NCBI RefSeq assembly: GCF_003057965.1
Contig: NZ_CP020921.1
Span: 186,001-250,000 of the forward strand
Source of the DNA: Thermodesulfobium acidiphilum
GTDB lineage: Bacteria; Thermodesulfobiota; Thermodesulfobiia; Thermodesulfobiales; Thermodesulfobiaceae
Direction of reading: 5' to 3'
DNA length: 64,000 nt
The notes beneath the pieces are model-generated. The model was not told the DNA's origin. It was given only the letters and a program-made list of their open reading frames with translations, and ran no database searches. Position numbers and translations under genes: made by a program. Shown here one piece after another: positions 16,564-23,477 of this stretch (position 1 is its first letter; every line of letters begins with the position of its first letter).

Positions 16564-17677
16564 TTATTACTCTACTTCTCCAATAGAAGATGAAGTTTGT
16601 GAGGCGATGTATCCATATTTGAAAGAAAGGTTCTTTAATCCTCTTTCAAAAAATAAAATGGGCGCTATGATAAAGGAAGAAATTGAAAAAGCAAGGTCGA
16701 AAGTAGCTAAACTAATAAATGCGAGCGATGACGAGATTATATTTACATCATCTGGCACGGAATCAAACAACACTGTTATTAAAGGTTTGTCTTTTGCTTA
16801 TGAAAAGAGGGGCAAGCACGTTATTACCTCAAAGTCTGAACATCATTCAGTATTGAATCCAATGAGAAGTCTTGAAAGAATGGGTTTTTATGTTACGTTT
16901 CTGTCACCAGATAAATATGGAGAAATCAAACCTTCTTATGTGGAAAGTGCAATAAGAGACGACACAATGTTAGTTTCGTTAAGTTTTGGTTCTGTTGATG
17001 TGGGAACCATAAACAATATAAAAGAAATAGCTAAAATCTTGAAAAAGAAAGATATTTTGTTTCATACTGATGCTGTGGCGGCAGTGGGTAACGTTCATAT
17101 AGATGTAAGGGATCTTGGTGTGGACTCCTTATCTTTTAGTTCTCACATTTTTGGCGGTCCTAAGGGAGTAGGCGGTTTTTATCTTAGAGATGGCCTGAGA
17201 TTTATGCCTCTAATTTATGGCGGGCCCCAAGAATTTGGCAAAAGAGCTGGTACAGAGAACGTGCCGGGAATAATTGGTATTGGAGTTGCAGCTGAATTGG
17301 CAATGCTAAACCTTGATAAAAGGATTGAAAAAAGAAATAAATTAATATCTGAAATTAAAAAAATACTTTCTCTCGATGGTATAAAACTCGTAGGAAAGGA
17401 TCTTGAAAGGTTACCAGGACACCTTTCTTTTATTATAGATAAAGTCAAAAGTTCAGATATGATTTCTTATCTTGAATCAAACGATATATACGTTTCGAGT
17501 GGTTCCCCATGCGTTTCTTACGCGCTTAAAGCTTCGCCAGTTCTTATAAGCATGGGATATACCTTTGAACAGGCGTCAAGCATAATAGCACTATCTACAA
17601 GCCACAAAACTACCGAAGAAGAAATAGGCCTTTTCCTTGAAATTTTTGAAAGGGGTATCAAGAAGCTAAGGCGCTAG
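16550..17677 (+). CDS. iscS: Cysteine desulfurase, IscS/NifS family
   Basis: From the ATG at 16550 the protein has 375 residues and starts with the family signature YLDYYSTSP. The PLP lysine is in SSHIFGGPKGVGG and the mobile-loop catalytic cysteine in VSSGSPCVS, with HTDAV, SEHHSV and GTESNN also present. It removes sulfur from cysteine as an enzyme-bound persulfide. The usual NNEIG loop is replaced by FGSVDVG, so it is a divergent member. It overlaps the TusA-like gene and ends 7 nt from the convergent Rrf2 regulator. No IscU scaffold gene follows, so its main acceptor may be the neighbouring TusA-like carrier. Confidence 0.92.
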   Translation: MIYLDYYSTSPIEDEVCEAMYPYLKERFFNPLSKNKMGAMIKEEIEKARSKVAKLINASDDEIIFTSSGTESNNTVIKGLSFAYEKRGKHVITSKSEHHSVLNPMRSLERMGFYVTFLSPDKYGEIKPSYVESAIRDDTMLVSLSFGSVDVGTINNIKEIAKILKKKDILFHTDAVAAVGNVHIDVRDLGVDSLSFSSHIFGGPKGVGGFYLRDGLRFMPLIYGGPQEFGKRAGTENVPGIIGIGVAAELAMLNLDKRIEKRNKLISEIKKILSLDGIKLVGKDLERLPGHLSFIIDKVKSSDMISYLESNDIYVSSGSPCVSYALKASPVLISMGYTFEQASSIIALSTSHKTTEEEIGLFLEIFERGIKKLRR

Positions 17678-17684
17678 CTTATGT

Positions 17685-18110
17685 TTACTTACAGAGTTTT
17701 TTACAATTTTTTTTTACCAGATCGTTAAGGGTAATTTTTCCTAAGAAAGAGTTTACCTGATTACCAATTTTCTGCCACAACGCTCTTGTCAGACAATCCT
17801 CAGCCCTATGACACTTTGAAGGATCCGCCGAACACTCTGTTATCAAAACAGGTCCTTCAAGTACCTCTATTACATCCTTTATTATAATTTTCTTCGGGTC
17901 TACGTTTAGCTTATATCCGCCGCCAGGACCTTTAAAGCTTTCTACTATTCCATGATGTTTCAAAACGTTTAGAACCTGTTCAAGATAAGAAAGGGATATT
18001 TCCTGGTCTTTGGCAAGCTGATGAGCAGGTATGGTGTAACCCTTTTTTACCTGTGCAAGCTGACATAAAGCTCTTAATCCATATCTAGTTTTGGTTGAAA
18101 GCTTAAACAT
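17685..18110 (-). CDS. Rrf2-family transcriptional regulator, IscR-like with three cysteines
   Basis: The 141-residue protein starts with the Rrf2 signature FKLSTKTRYGLRAL, has a winged helix (ISLSYLEQVLNVLKHHGIVES, GPGGGYKL) and three cysteines at about 93, 100 and 106 (C-x6-C-x5-C, close to the IscR C-x5-C-x5-C pattern), followed by LWQKI. This suggests that an iron-sulfur cluster controls DNA binding, so it may sense cluster or sulfur status. It converges on iscS with a 7-nt gap. The ATG at 18110 has no ribosome-binding site, and TATGAT-like sequence lies a few bases upstream, so it could be translated from a very short leader or leaderless. Confidence 0.88.
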   Translation of the reverse strand: MFKLSTKTRYGLRALCQLAQVKKGYTIPAHQLAKDQEISLSYLEQVLNVLKHHGIVESFKGPGGGYKLNVDPKKIIIKDVIEVLEGPVLITECSADPSKCHRAEDCLTRALWQKIGNQVNSFLGKITLNDLVKKNCKKLCK

Positions 18111-18183
18111 GTAAATATAATATCATATAAGTTCAATAATTTTTATTTTTTTATTAAACAAACATATAAGATATATTTATAAG

Positions 18184-19719
18184 TTAATAAGTAAATTTTT
18201 TTGTTAATTTAAAAACCTTATTATAAAAGTATTTGGATTCTTCCCACTTTAAGATAAAGCTTAAAATGAAGTAAAATGCGATTGAGGACAATGGATATGC
18301 TATCTCAAAATATCCCCTTAAATGTAAGAAGTGTGATATACAATAAAAAAATAAACAACATAAAAACGCAATAAAACCTCTAATTAAAATTTTTGTTAAA
18401 AACCTGTTTAACGAAAATAAACCTTTTTTGTCAAGTATATATAGTTGCCATATTGAACTTATAAGTGTGCCAATAATTGAGCCTAGCGCTACTATAAATA
18501 TACCATATGGTTTGACAAACAGGGCACAAAATATAATGTTAAAAATTATTCCAGCCAGGATAGACCAAAAGCTCTCCCACGGTTTTTTTAATGCTATAAA
18601 CGCCTGGTATGACATGCCAGTTATTCCTATTGTATAAAGCATCAATATATGATAAGACAAAAATTGTGAAGTAATTAAAGCTGCACTATTGTTAAAGGCT
18701 CCATGTCTATAAGTAATTGATATTATTATGTAACTAAAAAAAATAGTGCTAAATACAATTGGAGACATTAGATAAATAATTGCGTTCATTCCATTGGAAA
18801 AGGTTCTCTTGAATTCGTTGATCTTATTTTCACTTGCAAAGGATATCATAGTTGGAAAAAGAGCACTCATTATAGAAAAAATTACAAGCCCAGCAGTCCC
18901 ATATTCGAATCTTGCAGAATAATTAACTGCGCTTATTGCTCCACTTGCAAGCCAGGACGCTGCTGTAGTTGCTATAAAAAGATGAATCGGCCAAAGGTTT
19001 GTTCCTATTAGGGTAGGCAATAGTAGATTAAGAAGTCTCTTTTGATTGATGTTAAAAAGTTTTAGCTTTTTAAAAATATTCTTCTTTATTCGTTTTTTTA
19101 TCCAGATCCACAAGCCTATAATTTGTAAAATTGCCCAAATTACCTGAGAGAAGATAAATGCGTTTATTCCAAATGGCTTTGTGAAAAAGAGTAGAGCGCC
19201 TACTGTAAATATGTTAAACAAAAAGGCAAAGAGCACAGGGTAGAAAAATTGATAATAAGATTGACATATTACAGTGAGAAATTGTCCAATTCCTGCAAGA
19301 GTTGCATACGAAACACTTAATAAAATTATACTTAAAGCTAAATTTGTACTGATTAGTTTGTCGTGACATTGCCACAAAAATATAATAAGTGAGGTTGAAA
19401 CAAAAAGTACTATCGATTGAATAATTATCCAGAGAAAAGAATTTGCAAGAAATTCAGTCGCACTGTCGTTATCTTTGGATTTTATATCTAAAAATACAGG
19501 CATAAATGAGCCAGAATAAGTTTTTAAAATAGACCATATAAGGGAATTAGAGAGATTAAAAGCGAAGAAAAAGAAGTCTGTAATGTGAGTTATTCCAAAG
19601 GAATATGCAAAAAGTATCTCTCTTATAAAAGCTAGAGGTTTGGAGAACAAATTTGCTCCTGTAAGAAGTAGGGATGCTACGAATGGTGTTTGTTTATCAA
19701 TATTGGAACTAATCTTCAT
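18184..19719 (-). CDS. murJ: Lipid II flippase MurJ/MviN family
   Basis: The protein is very hydrophobic with about 14 membrane segments; from the ATG at 19719 it has 511 residues. The MurJ-type first helix is clear (TGANLFSKPLAFIREILFAYSFG, part of the conserved N-terminal region), and the central AARFEYGTAGL-like segment (NYSARFEYGTAGLVIF) is the family's lipid II pocket motif. MurJ flips the peptidoglycan precursor across the inner membrane. An in-frame ATG further upstream (19836) would add 39 residues unlike the family, so the later start is preferred, although neither has a clear ribosome-binding site. An oligosaccharide flippase of the same superfamily is a less likely alternative. Confidence 0.85.
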   Translation of the reverse strand: MKISSNIDKQTPFVASLLLTGANLFSKPLAFIREILFAYSFGITHITDFFFFAFNLSNSLIWSILKTYSGSFMPVFLDIKSKDNDSATEFLANSFLWIIIQSIVLFVSTSLIIFLWQCHDKLISTNLALSIILLSVSYATLAGIGQFLTVICQSYYQFFYPVLFAFLFNIFTVGALLFFTKPFGINAFIFSQVIWAILQIIGLWIWIKKRIKKNIFKKLKLFNINQKRLLNLLLPTLIGTNLWPIHLFIATTAASWLASGAISAVNYSARFEYGTAGLVIFSIMSALFPTMISFASENKINEFKRTFSNGMNAIIYLMSPIVFSTIFFSYIIISITYRHGAFNNSAALITSQFLSYHILMLYTIGITGMSYQAFIALKKPWESFWSILAGIIFNIIFCALFVKPYGIFIVALGSIIGTLISSIWQLYILDKKGLFSLNRFLTKILIRGFIAFLCCLFFYCISHFLHLRGYFEIAYPLSSIAFYFILSFILKWEESKYFYNKVFKLTKKFTY

Positions 19720-19886
19720 TTTATAATTTAGATAATACTTTAGATAAAAAAATTTTTTGTTAAATTTACTATTAAAATGTTTTGAGCAACACAGTAGTTT
19801 TGAGTAAATTGTTAACATAGGGATAATATAAAACATTTTTTATGATCAGTAAAGAGCTTATTGGCTATTTCTTTGACCAGATTCTA

Positions 19887-19915
19887 TTGCATAACTTTTA
19901 TAATTATGTTATTCT
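19887..19915 (+). promoter_or_regulatory. Promoter of tRNA-Pro
   Basis: TTGCAT (19887-19892) and TATTCT (19910-19915) are spaced by 17 bp, and the tRNA begins 12 nt later. The position fits a tRNA promoter; the -10 is not perfect. Confidence 0.5.
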
Positions 19916-19927
19916 TTGTAAATATGT

Positions 19928-20002
19928 CGGGGTGTAGCGCAGCGGGAGCGCACCTGCTTTGGGAGCAGGGGGTCAGAGGTTCAAATCCTCTCACCCCGAC
20001 CA
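19928..20002 (+). tRNA. tRNA-Pro (anticodon UGG)
   Basis: The 75-nt sequence folds as a standard cloverleaf: acceptor CGGGGTG with CACCCCG, D arm GCGC/GCGC, anticodon stem CCTGC/GCAGG around loop TTTGGGA (anticodon TGG), T arm AGAGG-TTCAAAT-CCTCT, discriminator A and an encoded CCA. A T-rich run (GTTTTTTTG) just after the gene may help terminate transcription. It stands alone between murJ (opposite strand) and the second spoVS gene. Confidence 0.97.
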
Positions 20003-20055
20003 GGTTTTTTTGATATTAGAGCAGAAAAAATGTATTAATTAATGGGGAGGTATTG

Positions 20056-20319
20056 ATGGCAGATATTAGGGTAAGTGCTAACTCAGCTGCAAAGTCTGTG
20101 GCAGGGGCTATTGCTGGAGCTATGAGGGAAAAGGGTAGAGTTGAAGTTCAGGCCATTGGCGCCGGTGCTGTAAACCAGGCTATTAAAGCAATAATTATAG
20201 CAAGAGGTTATCTTGCGCCAGGTGGTCTTGATGTTATTTGTATTCCGTCATTTACTTATGTAAATGTGGACGGTGAAGAGAGGACTGCAATAAAGCTTAT
20301 TGTTGAGCCAAGATATTAG
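20056..20319 (+). CDS. spoVS: SpoVS-family small protein, paralogue 2
   Basis: The 87-residue protein (ATG at 20056, GGGGAGG 5 nt upstream) shares the VSANS-AAKSVAGA start, the QAIGAGAVNQAIKAIIIARG block and the VKLIVEP-type end (KLIVEPR) with the copy at 14884-15156, with many conservative differences elsewhere. It carries the same inferred Alba-like nucleic-acid-binding fold. It begins a run of plus-strand envelope genes (DUF4446, M23, bactofilin), so it may be co-transcribed with them. In other bacteria spoVS genes also often sit beside ymdB, rny or shape genes; here the context is cell wall. Its biochemical function is not established. Confidence 0.95.
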   Translation: MADIRVSANSAAKSVAGAIAGAMREKGRVEVQAIGAGAVNQAIKAIIIARGYLAPGGLDVICIPSFTYVNVDGEERTAIKLIVEPRY

Positions 20320-20372
20320 CTATATATGGTGAAAGGGTGTGTTAAGAAATAGAACTGTCTAGTACTGAGATA

Positions 20373-20828
20373 GTGTTTATTATTGTGGCCTTTTCTGTCT
20401 TCAACTTAGTTATAATTAGCGCTATGTTTATATTTATAAAGAGATCTTTTTCTGAATTTGCATCCCTTAGCCCAGCTGGTAGAACGCTTATCCTAAATAG
20501 AATTAAGGAGCTTGAAAGCAGATTAGAAAGTGTTGAGAACAATTATAAAGTTTTATCTGGTGATGTAGAAAAAATATTTATAAAACTAAAACATGCTTTT
20601 CAGGGTTCGGGGATTATTCGTTATGATGCTTTTGATAATATTAGTGGTATGTATTCCTTTTCTTATGCGCTATTGGATGCAAACAAAAATGGTATTATTA
20701 TAACCTCCATAATGAGCAGAGATTTTACAAGAGTTTATGCGAAGGAAGTATCCAATGGAAACGTCAATCTTGAAATATCGCCTGAGGAGAAAAAAGCTCT
20801 AGAAATAGCAATAAGTAAAATTAATTAG
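20373..20828 (+). CDS. DUF4446 family membrane-anchored protein
   Basis: The 151-residue protein has one N-terminal membrane helix (about residues 1-23), a short coiled coil (RIKELESRLESVENNYKVL) and a cytosolic or extracytosolic domain with the DUF4446 pattern: GIIRYDAFDN, SFSYALLDANKNGIIITSI, then RVYAKEV and SPEEKKALEIA. The family is widespread in Firmicutes-like bacteria, often beside parB or shape genes, and has no assigned function. The start is unclear: GTG at 20373 has no good ribosome-binding site, and the frame stays open for about 27 further bases upstream without a standard start codon. It ends 12 nt before the M23 gene. Confidence 0.82.
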   Translation: MFIIVAFSVFNLVIISAMFIFIKRSFSEFASLSPAGRTLILNRIKELESRLESVENNYKVLSGDVEKIFIKLKHAFQGSGIIRYDAFDNISGMYSFSYALLDANKNGIIITSIMSRDFTRVYAKEVSNGNVNLEISPEEKKALEIAISKIN

Positions 20829-20840
20829 CTTTGAGGTGCT

Positions 20841-21785
20841 ATGCCAAAGAAATTGAACGACGAAATTACATTTATGATAGTGCCTCACTCAGGGCATACT
20901 CCCTTTTCGTTCAAAATAAGATGGGGGGTTTTAGTTTTCTTTTTAAGCGTACTCTTTTTTGGGGCTCTCTTTGTGATATGGACCTTTATTTTAGCATTAA
21001 GTGTAAATTCAAGGCTTTCAGATTACCAGATTCTGAAATTTCAAAATGCACGCCAATCTGAGGAGATAAGACAATTAAAAGTTGAGTCAGAAGCTCTAAA
21101 AAAGGATATAAAGCGTCTTAGCGATGAGGAAAAGGAACTAAGAAAAAACCTTGGCATATCTGAACCATCAGATCAAAATTCTAAAGTCAAATCAGATCAA
21201 AGTTCTTCAATAGAGGGAATAAGGCAAGATAACTCGATTGAATTAAGTTTGTTGTTTAGTTCTTCAGCGGATCCAAGATTTATAAATATAAAAAACGATC
21301 TATCTATTATTAGGACTCAACTTTCCTACAGAGAAAGGAGTTTTAACCAGGTTGCTCAAATAGCTAAGAGAAAGATTAATGAATATGCTTCTTTCCCTAC
21401 TGGTTTTCCTGCAGATGGTGTAATTACGTCTTATTTTGGATATAGACCGGCTTTTGGCGATTTTCATCCTGGAATAGACGTTGCAGCGGGTTATGGTTCG
21501 CCAATATATGCCACTGGTGACGGTGTTGTTGTCTTTGCTGGATGGTATTTATCTGGTTATGGATTAACAGTGATAATTGATCATGGTAACGGTTACGAAA
21601 CCCTTTATGCTCACGATAGTTCTTTTGCAGTTAAAGTTGGGCAAAGAGTTAAAAAAAATCAAGTAATTGCGTACATAGGCCTAACGGGCTTCACGACTGG
21701 TCCTCATGTTCATTATGAGGTTCATCATTATGGAAGGGTAATAAACCCAATGTCAGTAATTGGAGCAAATCCAGCAGAGCTTTAA
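20841..21785 (+). CDS. Membrane-anchored M23 murein endopeptidase
   Basis: The 314-residue protein has a cytosolic head of about 27 residues, one membrane helix (about 28-52), a coiled coil (about 60-105) and a C-terminal LytM domain (about 188-305). The site is intact: FHPGIDVAAG, LYAHDSS and GPHVHYE (HxH). This is the third M23 protein in the window and is different in architecture from the duplicated pair: it resembles the membrane-anchored M23 proteins that partner bactofilins in curved or stalked bacteria. The bactofilin gene follows 14 nt downstream, which supports a shared role in local cell-wall shaping. Confidence 0.93.
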   Translation: MPKKLNDEITFMIVPHSGHTPFSFKIRWGVLVFFLSVLFFGALFVIWTFILALSVNSRLSDYQILKFQNARQSEEIRQLKVESEALKKDIKRLSDEEKELRKNLGISEPSDQNSKVKSDQSSSIEGIRQDNSIELSLLFSSSADPRFINIKNDLSIIRTQLSYRERSFNQVAQIAKRKINEYASFPTGFPADGVITSYFGYRPAFGDFHPGIDVAAGYGSPIYATGDGVVVFAGWYLSGYGLTVIIDHGNGYETLYAHDSSFAVKVGQRVKKNQVIAYIGLTGFTTGPHVHYEVHHYGRVINPMSVIGANPAEL

Positions 21786-21799
21786 AGGAGGTAAGCAAA

Positions 21800-22153
21800 A
21801 TGTTGTTTAAAGTTAAAAGAGGTAGTAGTCCTGTAAGTCCCGATACAATTTTGAGCCATAAAAATGAATTTTCTGGGACCCTTAAGGGGGATGGGAATGT
21901 AAGAATTGACTCTTTGTTCGATGGTGAAATTACCATCGATGGTGAACTCTTTGTGGGGCAGGATGGAAAGGTAAATGCAAACGTTAAGGCAAAGAAAGTT
22001 TCAGTTTTTGGTGAGATAAGAGGGAATATTGAGGCTATTGAAGGGTTAATAATTCATAACAGCGGGAAGGTTTATGGAGATGTCAAGGTTGGAGTGTTGT
22101 TTGTGGATGAAGGGGCAATACTTGAAGGAAAAAGCGAGATGTTGAGGCCCTGA
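21800..22153 (+). CDS. Bactofilin
   Basis: The 117-residue protein consists mainly of the right-handed beta-helix repeats of the bactofilin (DUF583) domain: EFSGTLKGDGNVRIDSLFDG, then a series of hydrophobic-glycine turns (GELFVGQDGKVNANVKAKKV, GEIRGNIEAIE). Bactofilins polymerise into cytoskeletal filaments at the inner membrane and recruit wall enzymes. A strong AAAGGAGG lies ahead of the ATG. It is in one operon with the anchored M23 endopeptidase upstream, a recurrent pairing. Its TGA stop overlaps the likely CTG start of rsmI. Confidence 0.93.
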   Translation: MLFKVKRGSSPVSPDTILSHKNEFSGTLKGDGNVRIDSLFDGEITIDGELFVGQDGKVNANVKAKKVSVFGEIRGNIEAIEGLIIHNSGKVYGDVKVGVLFVDEGAILEGKSEMLRP

Positions 22154-22968
22154 AAGGGAGGCTTTATTTAATTGGTACTCCTATAGGAAATCTAAGAGAT
22201 ATAACCTATCGGGCAGTAGAGGTTTTAAATTCGGTAGGATCAGTGTTTTGTGAGGATACAAGAGTAAGTCTAAAACTTCTGAAATATTATAATATAAAAA
22301 AACCTCTTTTTTCTTTTAATTCTCATAATTTTTTAAAACAATCTGAACTCGTGTTAAACAGGCTTGAACACGAATCTGTTGGACTTATAACTGATGCTGG
22401 TATGCCTGGTATTTCTGATCCGGGATCATTTTTGGTTGATCTGGTTAGAAAGAATAACTACGAGATAATAGTAATACCTGGCCCAAGTTCATTAACAGCG
22501 TCAATTGCTCTATCAGGTTTCAAACCAAATCTATGGCTCTTTCCTGGTTTTTTTCCTAAAGATAATTCTAAAAGAAAAGAAATTATCAATGCTTATGTCT
22601 ATTCAGGAGGACATCTTATTTTTTTCGAGTCTGCCAAGAGATTATTTGATACTTTGCTTTGGATAAGAAATAATTTCAAATTTAACCCAAGAGTTTGCGT
22701 GTTCAAGGAAATTACAAAAATTTATGAAGAGGTTATTTGTTTTGAACTGTCTTTGATAGAAGAGAAGTTAGAATCATCTAATATCAAAGGCGAAATTGTT
22801 GTAGCTCTTGAGTCAGCTGGGACATTTGTAGATAAAGAAGAAGAATCTTATCAGCTAGCATTAGAATTAATAAAACTTGGAATTGAGCCTTCAAGGGTAG
22901 TTAGACTCCTTTCTAAATATTTAGGAGTGAATAAAAACTGCCTTTACAAAAAGCTTTTACCGAATTAA
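22150..22968 (+). CDS. rsmI: 16S rRNA (cytidine-1402-2'-O)-methyltransferase RsmI, likely CTG start
   Basis: The family N-terminus (GRLYLIGTPIGNLRDITYRA) is encoded from 22156 onwards, but the frame has no ATG, GTG or TTG between the stop at 22123-22125 and the GTG at 22243, which would delete it. The best start is the CTG at 22150: it overlaps the bactofilin stop as CTGA, with GAGG just upstream, giving 272 residues that align with the usual length. FCEDTR, TDAGMPGISDPG and VIPGPSS(L/A) motifs of the tetrapyrrole-methylase fold are all present. RsmI methylates the ribose of C1402 in the ribosomal P site. An ATT or TTA start behind AGGGAGG (22154-22160) is an alternative. Confidence 0.92.
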   Translation: MKGRLYLIGTPIGNLRDITYRAVEVLNSVGSVFCEDTRVSLKLLKYYNIKKPLFSFNSHNFLKQSELVLNRLEHESVGLITDAGMPGISDPGSFLVDLVRKNNYEIIVIPGPSSLTASIALSGFKPNLWLFPGFFPKDNSKRKEIINAYVYSGGHLIFFESAKRLFDTLLWIRNNFKFNPRVCVFKEITKIYEEVICFELSLIEEKLESSNIKGEIVVALESAGTFVDKEEESYQLALELIKLGIEPSRVVRLLSKYLGVNKNCLYKKLLPN

Positions 22969-23025
22969 TTTTAGATTTGAGCAACCTGTTTTATGATTCT
23001 TAAAATTTACTTTTGTGGGAGTTGG

Positions 23026-23370
23026 ATGGTGAAAGAAATCTTGATTACTACAGAACTTGATCCCCAGGGATACTTAATTAAAGAAAGGTTTGGCGTTGTA
23101 TTCGGAGTATCTGTTTTTTCCAGAAATGTGCTGGGCAACTTTTTCGGAAGCATTCGTGCAATTTTTGGTGGAGAACAAAGCGGCTATGCAAAAATGATTA
23201 TGAAAAATAGAGACAATGCTATTGAGAAACTGGTTGAAAATGCAAGAAATTTGGGTGCAAATGCCGTAATAGGAGTAAGATTTGATTCTAATGAATTCGA
23301 TTCAGGTAAAGGTCAATCTATGAATGAAGTTGTAGTTTATGGTACTGCAGTTATATTAGAGAAGAAATAA
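23026..23370 (+). CDS. YbjQ-family (heavy-metal-binding/DUF74) protein
   Basis: From the ATG at 23026 (GGGAG 4 nt upstream) the protein has 114 residues. It has the YbjQ pattern: GVVFGVSVFSRNV near the start, a central MKNRDNAIEKLVENARNLGANAVIGVRFDSN helix-strand, and a VVVYGTAV end. The proteins form pentamers of a ferredoxin-like fold; the heavy-metal-binding label is historical and the function is unknown. The gap to rsmI is 57 nt. It is followed by a 20-bp perfect palindrome and then metG. Confidence 0.85.
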   Translation: MVKEILITTELDPQGYLIKERFGVVFGVSVFSRNVLGNFFGSIRAIFGGEQSGYAKMIMKNRDNAIEKLVENARNLGANAVIGVRFDSNEFDSGKGQSMNEVVVYGTAVILEKK

Positions 23371-23377
23371 AAGGTAT

Positions 23378-23397
23378 TTTTGATAATATTATCAAAA
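23378..23397. promoter_or_regulatory. 20-bp perfect palindrome between the YbjQ gene and metG
   Basis: TTTTGATAAT is followed directly by its reverse complement, ATTATCAAAA, with no loop. The symmetry favours a protein-binding site; as an RNA hairpin it would be weak and has only a short T stretch after it. It lies 50 bp upstream of the metG -10-like element. Confidence 0.45.
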
Positions 23398-23423
23398 CTT
23401 TTGAGTACTTAAAAGCATAAAAA

Positions 23424-23451
23424 TTTTGTAAAACTGACAATAGGTTATAAT
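23424..23451 (+). promoter_or_regulatory. Possible metG promoter
   Basis: A consensus -10 (TATAAT, 23446-23451) lies 26 nt ahead of the metG start codon. The -35 match (TTTTGT, 16-bp spacer) is poor, so the call rests on the -10. Confidence 0.4.
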
Positions 23452-23477
23452 ATTTATATTACTTTAAGGAGGCAAAA

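Noticed and set aside
14884-20319. SpoVS genes as a sign of sporulation
   Set aside because: SpoVS occurs widely in bacteria that do not form spores, and no other sporulation gene is seen in the window.
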